From: Bacillota bacterium
GTDB taxonomy: Bacteria > Bacillota > Dethiobacteria > Dethiobacterales > Dethiobacteraceae
Assembly: GCA_012800215.1 (NCBI GenBank)
Contig: JAAZJT010000040.1
Coordinates: 1-23,008, forward strand
Length of the DNA: 23,008 bases
Direction of reading: 5' to 3'
Part shown: one piece after another, positions 17,384 through 23,008 of the stretch
Numbering within the stretch: position 1 is the first letter of the stretch
Layout: each line of letters opens with the position of its first letter
Notes under the pieces: model-generated
Told to the model about the DNA's origin: nothing
What the model saw: only the letters and a program-made list of their open reading frames with translations
Database searches by the model: none
Made by a program: the position numbers and the translations under genes

Positions 17384-17620
17384 CATCTCGCGGTACCACC
17401 TTCATTGGTCAAAATGACCCAACTTAACCTGTGTCGAAGCACAGACAGCATTAACGGGCTTACCCGGTGTAACCTACTAAGCAGACGCTGTTTGGCACAC
17501 AGTTCAGAGGTGCGCTTCAGTATACCTTCCACAGCAGGCTTCCACCATCCCCGCTTCGCTGAGCTTTCAGTATACTTACTCTCCCCATCATTACTTTCGC
17601 AAAATATACTAATTTAATTA
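17352..17620 (-). promoter_or_regulatory. T-box leader sensing uncharged tRNA-Arg (specifier CGC)
   Basis: The minus strand carries the canonical T-box sequence AAGGTGGTACCGCG (17402-17389), whose TGGT bulge can pair with the ACCA end of an uncharged tRNA. Upstream is a Stem I with the GGATGGTGGA apical motif (17550-17541) and GTATAC arms that can pair on its two sides. The specifier loop reads GAAG-CGC-ACCTC. The codon in the usual place, just before A-CC, is CGC (17514-17512), which is arginine. Lack of charged tRNA-Arg would favour the antiterminator and express the eight-gene operon argC to argH. The assignment of the specifier triplet rests on its position and on the match with the operon. 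Confidence 0.93.
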
Positions 17621-17626
17621 AGCTAT

Positions 17627-17655
17627 AGGTTAACACTGCAGCAAAGAAATGTCAA
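17627..17655 (-). promoter_or_regulatory. Sigma-A promoter of the arginine operon leader
   Basis: TTGACA (17655-17650), a 17-base spacer, then TAACCT (17632-17627), which keeps the key T, A and final T of the -10 box. Transcription would start near 17620, just before Stem I of the T-box. Confidence 0.75.
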
Positions 17656-17716
17656 GCACTAATTTTATTATCTATCTTATGCACCGCCCACAAAATATTG
17701 CCTACTTTTTATATTT

Positions 17717-19258
17717 TTACAAAGGTATATTGCCGTGTTTTTTCCGCGGCCTGTCTTCCTGCTTATTGGCAAGCATTAAGAGCCCATTAATTAAGTAATT
17801 ACGTGTCTCTTGAGGTTCAATTATCATATCTACCCAGCCCCGGGCTGCAGCAATATAAGGGTTGGAGTATTTTTTACGGTATTCCTCAATACGGGCAGAG
17901 CGCTCAGCAGCAGGGTCAGCAGCTGCTTCAATTTCTTTGCGATAAACAATATTAGCAGCCCCCTCAGGCCCCATAACAGCTATTTCAGCCATGGGCCAGG
18001 CAAAGGCCAAATCTCCGCGCAGAGAACGTGAACTCATGGCAATATAAGAACCGCCATATGCTTTGCGTAATATGACTGATATTTTAGGAACCGTAGCTTC
18101 TGAGTAAGCATAAAGCACTTTTGCCCCATGACGAATAATCCCGTTATGCTCCTGAGTTACACCAGGCAGGAATCCCGGCACATCTACAAAAGTAATGATG
18201 GGGATATTGAAACAGTCACAAAAACGGACAAAACGGGCAATCTTATCCGAGGAATCAATATCCAAAACGCCTGCCATCACTTTGGCCTGATTGGCGACAA
18301 TGCCAACGGAGCGTCCGGCCAGACGGGCAAAACCAATTACAGCATTTTTGGCAAAAGACTCCTGAACTTCAAAAAAGTCACTGCCATCAACTACACATTT
18401 GATAACATCACGCACATCATAAGGCTTATTAGGGTTTTCGGGCAGTATGGTAAGCAGCTCATCAGCAGCACGTAAAGGCTCTACACTCTCTGTCTGCGGC
18501 GGATCAGACAGATTGTTTGCCGGTAAAAATGATAAAAGCTTATGTAGCATCTTAAAACAATCATCTTCAGCAGCAGCTTTAAAATGAGCAACTCCACTTG
18601 TTTCGTTATGACTTTGCGCTCCACCTAGTGCTTCTACTGTAACATCTTCCCCTGTGACAGCCTTAATTACCTGTGGTCCCGTAATAAACATCTGGCTTGT
18701 TTTTTCCACCATAAAAATAAAATCAGTAATGGCTGGTGAGTAAACAGCTCCGCCGGCGCAGGGGCCCATAATTAAAGAAATTTGGGGGATTACACCGCTG
18801 GCAATGGTATTACGGTAAAAAATCTCACCAAAACCATTCAGTGCTTTGACTCCTTCCTGAATACGGGCACCACCAGAATCGTTAATACCGATCAAGGGAG
18901 CACCGGTTTTTAAAGCCAGATCCATAACCTTACAGATTTTAGCAGCATGCAGCTCGCCCAGCGACCCCCCGGCCACAGTAAAATCCTGTGCATAAATATA
19001 GACTAGGCGCCCACCAATAGTACCATAACCGGTGACCACGCCCTCACCAGGATTATTCAGACCAATATCATTGGCATCTTCCAAGCCGGTCTGCACAAAA
19101 AGGTCGAGTTCGACAAAACTATCAGGATCCAATAAAGATTGCAGCCTTTCCCGTGCAGTATTTTTTCCCTTGCTATGCTGAGCTTCGATTCGTTTATCAC
19201 CACCGCCTTTTTGCAGCATTGCCTTGCGTTCATTTAATAAATTTATGCTTTCTTGCAA
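17717..19258 (-). CDS. mmdA: Acyl-CoA carboxyltransferase (methylmalonyl-CoA decarboxylase alpha / propionyl-CoA carboxylase beta type)
   Basis: Moves a carboxyl group between an acyl-CoA (probably methylmalonyl- or propionyl-CoA) and biotin on a carrier protein. The 513 residues hold two crotonase-like carboxyltransferase halves. The N half has GGSLGELHAAKI, GINDSGGARIQEG and GPCAGGAVYSPAITDF. The C half has VDVPGFLPG and AYGGSYIAMSSRSLRGD, and the tail RPRKKHGNIPL is typical of this group. The start is TTG, with GGGAGG eight bases upstream. It has a strong promoter of its own and no terminator that I can see. No biotin carrier, biotin carboxylase, sodium-pump beta subunit or epimerase is encoded beside it, so decarboxylase and carboxylase cannot be told apart. 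The symbol is the more likely of two. Confidence 0.9.
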   Translation of the reverse strand: MQESINLLNERKAMLQKGGGDKRIEAQHSKGKNTARERLQSLLDPDSFVELDLFVQTGLEDANDIGLNNPGEGVVTGYGTIGGRLVYIYAQDFTVAGGSLGELHAAKICKVMDLALKTGAPLIGINDSGGARIQEGVKALNGFGEIFYRNTIASGVIPQISLIMGPCAGGAVYSPAITDFIFMVEKTSQMFITGPQVIKAVTGEDVTVEALGGAQSHNETSGVAHFKAAAEDDCFKMLHKLLSFLPANNLSDPPQTESVEPLRAADELLTILPENPNKPYDVRDVIKCVVDGSDFFEVQESFAKNAVIGFARLAGRSVGIVANQAKVMAGVLDIDSSDKIARFVRFCDCFNIPIITFVDVPGFLPGVTQEHNGIIRHGAKVLYAYSEATVPKISVILRKAYGGSYIAMSSRSLRGDLAFAWPMAEIAVMGPEGAANIVYRKEIEAAADPAAERSARIEEYRKKYSNPYIAAARGWVDMIIEPQETRNYLINGLLMLANKQEDRPRKKHGNIPL

Positions 19259-19300
19259 TTAAGATTCCTCCCAAATTCAAGCTGTTTTATACTTATGGTG

Positions 19301-19330
19301 ATTATAACTTTTTTTTATGCTTCTTGACAA
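19301..19330 (-). promoter_or_regulatory. Sigma-A promoter of the carboxyltransferase gene
   Basis: The minus strand has TTGTCA (19330-19325), an 18-base spacer and a perfect TATAAT (19306-19301), about 43 bases upstream of the TTG start codon. Confidence 0.82.
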
Positions 19331-19358
19331 GCATAATTAGCTGTTTGTCATTATCCAC

Positions 19359-19389
19359 TTGAGACGAGTAAAAAAATTTATGCTATAAT
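19359..19389 (+). promoter_or_regulatory. Extended -10 promoter of the P-loop/Asp23 gene
   Basis: TGC-TATAAT (19381-19389) is a perfect -10 with an upstream TGn extension. TTGAGA (19359-19364) lies 19 bases before the -10, a long spacing that the extended -10 can offset. It is 30 bases upstream of the start codon. Confidence 0.75.
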
Positions 19390-19418
19390 ACCTACACAAG
19401 CTAGTAACGGAGGCAAAA

Positions 19419-20249
19419 ATGCAAGTATATGCTTTAATAGGACCTAGCGGCACCGGTAAATCACACCGTGCTTCATATTTAGCTTTTAAATATGATATAC
19501 CGCTGATTGTAGATGACGGACTATTAATTGCCGGGTCATCTGTTTTGGCAGGTAAATCGGCAAAACGTGAAATTACACGCTTCGGAGCAGTTAAAAGGGC
19601 AATTTTTGATGATGCCCAGCATGCTGCAGAAGTAAAGGAACAAATTATTGCTTCAGGTGCTCAGCGAATATTAATTTTAGGCACTTCAGCCAAAATGATT
19701 TCAAAAATTGTTGAGCGTCTGGAACTGCCTGCACCGGAAAAAACCATCAAAATTGAAGAAATTGCTTCACAGCGTGCAATTAAAAAAGCATTGGAATTAC
19801 GTAAAAATGAAAACCGGCATGTTATTCCAATACCCACCTTTGCCATCAAAAAGGAATTTCCCGGTTATTTGCTTGCCCCACTGCGCTCCCTTTGGAGTAA
19901 AAACCAGAAAGAAGAAAGCAAAAAAGTCGTCGTCGAACGATCAATTGTGCGTCCCATTTATAATTCACTAGGCAGTAATTATATTTCGGAACAAGTTATA
20001 GTGCAAATGGCTGCCCACTTAACAAAGGGAGTAACAGGGGTATCCCGTGTGGGTAAAATAGAGGTTATTTCCAATCAGTTTGGCACAGCTAATTTACATT
20101 TGGAAGTTAACATTTTTTACGGACATAATATTCCCACAATCTTAATACAAATTCAATCCATTCTTAAAAAAGAAATGGAATATCTCACCGGCCTTACTAT
20201 TAATAAGATTCAGGTTACAGCCCGCCGTATTGATATGCCGGAAAAATGA
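19419..20249 (+). CDS. P-loop NTPase domain fused to an Asp23/Gls24-like domain, function unknown
   Basis: The 276-residue protein starts directly with a nucleotide-binding strand and Walker A motif GPSGTGKS (8-15). Paired aspartates (Asp32-Asp33) follow the next strand, and ILILGTS (84-90) is a possible Walker B-like strand without a clear acidic end. A charged helical section and a proline-rich strand (IPIPTFAIKKEFPGYLL, about 126-142) lead through a lysine-rich linker to a C-terminal domain (about 188-272). That domain matches the Asp23/Gls24 alkaline-shock pattern: helix, GVTGVSRV, strand with LHLEVNIFYGHNIP, long helix, LTGLTINKIQVTA. Asp23-family proteins are linked to the cell envelope and stress; the role of an attached NTPase is not known to me. 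CGGAGG lies 5 bases before the ATG. It is a single gene with its own promoter and terminator, with no signal peptide or membrane segment seen. Confidence 0.88.
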   Translation: MQVYALIGPSGTGKSHRASYLAFKYDIPLIVDDGLLIAGSSVLAGKSAKREITRFGAVKRAIFDDAQHAAEVKEQIIASGAQRILILGTSAKMISKIVERLELPAPEKTIKIEEIASQRAIKKALELRKNENRHVIPIPTFAIKKEFPGYLLAPLRSLWSKNQKEESKKVVVERSIVRPIYNSLGSNYISEQVIVQMAAHLTKGVTGVSRVGKIEVISNQFGTANLHLEVNIFYGHNIPTILIQIQSILKKEMEYLTGLTINKIQVTARRIDMPEK

Positions 20250-20260
20250 TTTCTCTGAAT

Positions 20261-20292
20261 AAAAATGCTTAGGCTTAAGCCTAAGCATTTTT
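20261..20292. terminator. Bidirectional terminator, perfect 32-base palindrome
   Basis: AAAAATGCTTAGGCTT is followed by its exact reverse complement, so each direction gets a GC-centred hairpin with an A-tract before and a T-tract after. It serves the rightward P-loop/Asp23 gene and the leftward aldolase gene. The last four codons of the aldolase gene lie inside it. Confidence 0.93.
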
Positions 20293-21315
20293 ATATGCTA
20301 CAACTTCTTTGATAATTTCCACTGCATTCTGAATATCTTCCATACTTACATCTAAGTGCGTTACAAAACGAACAGTAAATTTCCCTGCTGTGCCAACTAA
20401 AACTCCCTGTGCAGATAATTTTTCAACAAATTCCTGAGCCGTCATATTTTCTGTCTCCACCATCACCATATTGGTCTGCACTTTACCCAAGTCTATTTTT
20501 AACCCGGGGACTGTTGATAACTCTGCAGCTAAATGGCGTGCTTTCTCATGATCATGAATTAAGAGAGCAGTATTATTTAAAGCAACAAGGCCAGCAGCCG
20601 CCAAAATACCTGCCTGCCGCATGCCGCCACCCATGGCTTTGCGGTTACGGCGCGCCTGAGCAATAAAATCTTTTGGCCCAGCTAAAATTGAACCAACAGG
20701 CGCACCAAGGCCTTTTGACAGACAAAACATTACTGAGTCAGCATAGGCCGTTAAATCTGTTACGTCGCACTGTAAATACAGGGCAGCATTAAAGATCCGT
20801 GCCCCGTCCAAATGAACACTTAAGCCATATTCCTGCGCCAAACGATAAACAGCTGCCATTTGTTCAGGCCGCATCACAGTGCCACCGTCGCGATTCAAGG
20901 TATTCTCCAGGCAAATAAGCCTTGTTCTCGGGAAAAAGCTCTGTGGATCACGAAAATGATCTTTTAAATTGCCTAAACCAAGATCATTATGAAGATTATC
21001 AACCGGATGCAGCTGTACACCGGAAAACATAGCAGCAGCAGCCATTTCATAATGGTAGACATGGGCCAAAGAATCACAAATCGCCTCTACGCCCCGCTCA
21101 CAATGAGTCATAATGGCAAGTTGATTACCCATACTGCCTGTAGGCACAAAAAGGGCAGCTTCTTTATCAACTATTTTTGCTGCTCTTTCTTCCAGCAGAT
21201 TTACCGTCGGGTCCTCACCGTAAACATCATCTCCTACTTCAGCGTTCATCATAGCTTCACGCATTAACTGTGATGGCTTTGTAACCGTATCGCTGCGCAA
21301 GTCTATTGTTTTCAA
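20281..21315 (-). CDS. ltaE: Low-specificity L-threonine aldolase
   Basis: PLP enzyme of the beta-eliminating lyase family that splits L-threonine or L-allo-threonine into glycine and acetaldehyde. The N-terminus TIDLRSDTVTKPS, GDDVYGEDPTVNLLE near 30-44, HLDGARIFNAA near 168-178, and the PLP-lysine motif SKGLGAPVGS near 202-211 are all present. The protein is about 344 residues, the normal length. The TTG at 21315 is preferred because GGGGGAG lies six bases upstream and it gives the family start M-K-x-I-D-L-R-S-D. A GTG one codon earlier (21318) is possible. It follows fdhD by about 15 bases and is probably co-transcribed with it; no metabolic link between the two is obvious. Confidence 0.95.
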   Translation of the reverse strand: MKTIDLRSDTVTKPSQLMREAMMNAEVGDDVYGEDPTVNLLEERAAKIVDKEAALFVPTGSMGNQLAIMTHCERGVEAICDSLAHVYHYEMAAAAMFSGVQLHPVDNLHNDLGLGNLKDHFRDPQSFFPRTRLICLENTLNRDGGTVMRPEQMAAVYRLAQEYGLSVHLDGARIFNAALYLQCDVTDLTAYADSVMFCLSKGLGAPVGSILAGPKDFIAQARRNRKAMGGGMRQAGILAAAGLVALNNTALLIHDHEKARHLAAELSTVPGLKIDLGKVQTNMVMVETENMTAQEFVEKLSAQGVLVGTAGKFTVRFVTHLDVSMEDIQNAVEIIKEVVAYKNA

Positions 21316-21333
21316 CACACTCTCCCCCTATTA

Positions 21334-22119
21334 TTAACTTAAAATTATACGTTCTTGATTTGTATAAATATTAAACCGCCGACCACGAACAAAGCCAACT
21401 AGCGTTATTCCCAAATTTTCAGCAAGTTCAATACTCAGCGTAGTCGGTGCAGCTCTGGAAATGAGAATAGGGATACCCAACTTTGCCGTTTTGACGAGAA
21501 TTTCCGATGATATCCGCCCGCTAGTTGCCAGCACCTTGTCTGTAATTTCTATTTTGTCTCTTAGACACATACCAACTAGTTTGTCTACAGCATTATGGCG
21601 GCCAATGTCTTCACAAAAATAGAGAATTTCTGTATGCGAACATAATGCAGCGCTATGAATCCCTCCGGTTCGTCTAAATAATTCCGCCTTTTCCTGCAGT
21701 TTTTTCATTAACTGTATCACCTGCTCTGAGGTCAGAGAAAAATCAGACTGTACAGGATTACTCTTTAAGGCATCAAGTACACTGTAAAAAACTGTCCCTT
21801 TACCGCAGCCACTGGTAATGGTTCTTTTACCATATAATTTCTCTGCCAAATTACTGCCCTTAGTTTCCACAAACAGAAAACTCTGTTCTTCATCAAAGCG
21901 TAAAGAGATAATATCAGCAGAATCCTTAATTAAACCCTCAGAACGCAGAAAACCGGCTGCCAGCATCTCCGGCAGCTCCGGTGTGTACAGTAAAGTAACA
22001 AATTCTTGACCGTTGAGGTAAATAGTTAGAGGCACCTCGCGGATAACCGGATCTTCTACTGTTAGAGCTTCCCCGGCTTTTACACGCATTATCTGCCTCA
22101 TTTCCGTCCGTCTATCCAT
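21334..22119 (-). CDS. fdhD: Formate dehydrogenase accessory sulfurtransferase FdhD
   Basis: Passes sulfur from a cysteine desulfurase to the molybdenum or tungsten cofactor of formate dehydrogenase, which is needed for activity. The 261 residues include PLTIYLNGQE near 30-39, the flexible cysteine loop TSGCGKGT with Cys105, RTGGIHSAALC near 150-160, EDIGRHNAVDKLVG, and a C-terminal TSGRISSE...RAAPTTLSIELA segment typical of the family. The loop has one cysteine rather than the CxxC pair of the E. coli protein, a form also seen in Gram-positive homologues. AAGGAGGG lies 5 bases before the ATG. No formate dehydrogenase or cofactor genes are in the window, so its client enzyme is elsewhere. It is the first gene of a pair with the threonine aldolase. 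Confidence 0.96.
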   Translation of the reverse strand: MDRRTEMRQIMRVKAGEALTVEDPVIREVPLTIYLNGQEFVTLLYTPELPEMLAAGFLRSEGLIKDSADIISLRFDEEQSFLFVETKGSNLAEKLYGKRTITSGCGKGTVFYSVLDALKSNPVQSDFSLTSEQVIQLMKKLQEKAELFRRTGGIHSAALCSHTEILYFCEDIGRHNAVDKLVGMCLRDKIEITDKVLATSGRISSEILVKTAKLGIPILISRAAPTTLSIELAENLGITLVGFVRGRRFNIYTNQERIILS

Positions 22120-22165
22120 CTTATCCCTCCTTGAGGTCGATAGATTGTCCTAGAATTTGGGTAAC

Positions 22166-22195
22166 ATACAGTAATTGTATCCTCAAACCTACTGT
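22166..22195. promoter_or_regulatory. Possible operator in the fdhD promoter
   Basis: Two nested inverted repeats overlap the fdhD promoter: ATACA-N5-TGTAT (22166-22180) covers the -10 box, and ACAGTA-N16-TACTGT (22168-22173 and 22190-22195) nearly fills the spacer up to the -35. The regulator is unknown, and chance in AT-rich DNA is possible. A further interrupted repeat TTTGCT-N14-AGCAAA lies upstream at 22225-22250. Confidence 0.35.
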
Positions 22196-22202
22196 AATTC
22201 AA
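22174..22202 (-). promoter_or_regulatory. Sigma-A promoter of fdhD and the threonine aldolase gene
   Basis: The minus strand has TTGAAT (22202-22197), a 17-base spacer and TACAAT (22179-22174), five of six bases matching the -10 consensus. It lies about 55 bases before the fdhD start. Confidence 0.7.
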
Positions 22203-22355
22203 GGAAAAAGTCAGATCTCGATGATTTGCTATCTTAGATATCTCAGCAAACGCTATTTCTCTTCTATATATAATAGTAAAGCAAACCGTAGTATCCACCG
22301 TTTTTATGTAATCGCTTATATTTTTTATTCCATTATTAAGTATTGCCTAAAGAGA

Positions 22356-22382
22356 ACAATTTTGGAGTAATTTCATATTATA
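22356..22382 (+). promoter_or_regulatory. Possible sporulation (sigma-K/sigma-E-like) promoter of the DUF4489-like gene
   Basis: CATATTATA (22374-22382) fits the mother-cell -10 pattern CATAnnnTA, and AC at 22356-22357 lies 16 bases before it, as in the sigma-K consensus. No good sigma-A promoter was seen in front of the gene. The pattern is short and AT-rich, so this is tentative. Confidence 0.3.
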
Positions 22383-22403
22383 TAGCGAAAGAATTTCATA
22401 TTA
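22369..22403 (+). repeat. 12-base direct repeat upstream of the DUF4489-like gene
   Basis: AATTTCATATTA occurs at 22369-22380 and again at 22392-22403. The copies start 23 bases apart, close to two helical turns. The first copy includes the possible -10 box. It could be a pair of regulator sites or a duplicated promoter element. Confidence 0.6.
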
Positions 22404-22421
22404 AAATAAAGGAGTGACTTA

Positions 22422-22988
22422 TTGGTGGGTGAAAATAAATGTTATCAACCCCGATACCCCATTAGAAATTATCAGAGTACGAATTGTCATCCTAAACCTC
22501 ACAAAACCAGAGAAACAATTTTAGAATGCGGGTGCAGTCCGGAAGCTGCATTTTTTGAAATTGATGATGGTAGGGTTGAACGAGGGCAAGAATTTGTTTT
22601 AGATCGCGTAAGAATAGATACCACTCACTTAAAAAAACCAGTTGTTAAGCTTGATTTTTCAAGCCTTATTATCTTTGAAGCAGAAGATGAAGAAGGCGGC
22701 GAACATGAAGTAGAAGTTGACTTACTATTTAAGTTGATCAGAGTTAGCAATGGGGAGTATGAAGTTATTCGAAGCTGGAACTATCTATATGAAATTGATG
22801 TTGAAAATAGTATTGATGAGCTTGAAGTAGAAATGAAGCAGCCATTTGCAGTAACATTCTGTGACAAACCATGCGCAACTGTCTGCGAGTATATTATGAA
22901 AGTAGAAGGCATTGACTTCGAGGGAGATTTTGATGCATTAAGAATAGTCAGCCCTACTTTAACTGTGATTGCACAAGGTCAATGTTAG
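22422..22988 (+). CDS. Cysteine-rich DUF4489-like protein
   Basis: The 188-residue protein has no signal peptide or membrane segment. A polar N-terminal tail of about 30 residues precedes TILECGCSPEAAFFEI. Beta-rich segments follow (VRIDTTHLKKPVVKLDFSSL, then an acidic strand pair), with a C-terminal CDKPCATVCEY cluster and Cys188 at the very end. There are eight cysteines (7, 22, 36, 38, 147, 151, 155, 188). The ILECG start and the VKLDFSSL strand resemble what I recall of DUF4489, an uncharacterised family common in Clostridia; this was not checked by search. The start is TTG, with AAAGGAG seven bases upstream; the next codon, GTG, could also serve. The cysteine content and the possible sigma-K promoter would suit a spore-layer protein, but this is inference. 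Confidence 0.75.
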   Translation: MVGENKCYQPRYPIRNYQSTNCHPKPHKTRETILECGCSPEAAFFEIDDGRVERGQEFVLDRVRIDTTHLKKPVVKLDFSSLIIFEAEDEEGGEHEVEVDLLFKLIRVSNGEYEVIRSWNYLYEIDVENSIDELEVEMKQPFAVTFCDKPCATVCEYIMKVEGIDFEGDFDALRIVSPTLTVIAQGQC

Positions 22989-23008
22989 ATTAATACTAAG
23001 CAGCTGAT

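Noticed and set aside
22098..22298. 66-codon minus-strand frame overlapping the fdhD start
   Set aside because: It covers the fdhD promoter and ribosome site, has no ribosome site of its own, and its translation resembles no protein I know.
1..23008. Signs of horizontal transfer, phage, insertion sequences or defence systems
   Set aside because: All recognised genes are housekeeping or biosynthetic, codon style looks uniform, and no transposase, integrase, tRNA-linked site or CRISPR-like repeat array was seen.

Overview
The window looks like chromosomal DNA of a low-to-moderate GC, anaerobic, Clostridia-class Firmicute. The signs are strong Shine-Dalgarno sites, many TTG and GTG starts, a CIRCE operator on groESL, an arginine T-box leader, a tandem guanine-PRPP riboswitch, a Clostridia-type DUF4489-like protein, and a lone methylmalonyl/propionyl-CoA carboxyltransferase beside fdhD. 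The species cannot be fixed from sequence reading alone. No insertion sequences, CRISPR arrays, tRNAs or rRNAs were seen. All functional calls come from reading motifs, not from database searches.

Layout. Positions 1-363 hold a promoter and a two-aptamer riboswitch leader (guanine, then PRPP) with a terminator. It reads leftwards into a gene that starts at about position 17 and leaves the window, probably a purine biosynthesis gene. Next, also leftward, are guaA (GMP synthetase) and groES-groEL under a perfect CIRCE operator. Rightward from 4466 is an AarF/UbiB-family kinase-like membrane protein, convergent with argH across a shared terminator.

Positions 6178-17655 form one leftward arginine operon in transcription order argC-argJ-argB-argD-carB-argF-argG-argH. 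It sits behind a sigma-A promoter and a T-box leader whose specifier reads CGC (Arg). It encodes the whole cyclic acetyl-ornithine route from N-acetylglutamate to arginine, and argJ recycles the acetyl group. carB is present, but its usual partner carA is not.

Positions 17717-20249 carry a divergent pair: a carboxyltransferase (mmdA/pccB type), and a P-loop NTPase fused to an Asp23/Gls24-like domain. Positions 20281-22119 carry a leftward pair, fdhD then an L-threonine aldolase. The right end has a rightward, cysteine-rich DUF4489-like protein, preceded by a possible sporulation-type promoter.

Most interesting points: (1) the glutaminase domain of GuaA lacks its catalytic cysteine (Ser82 in a G-I-S-Y-G elbow) and has other altered glutaminase motifs, while the synthetase half looks intact; (2) a guanine-PRPP tandem riboswitch lies next to that gene, with the two aptamers sharing a base; (3) carB without carA means both glutamine-dependent enzymes here lack a visible working local glutaminase; (4) the P-loop/Asp23 fusion protein has no function I recognise.
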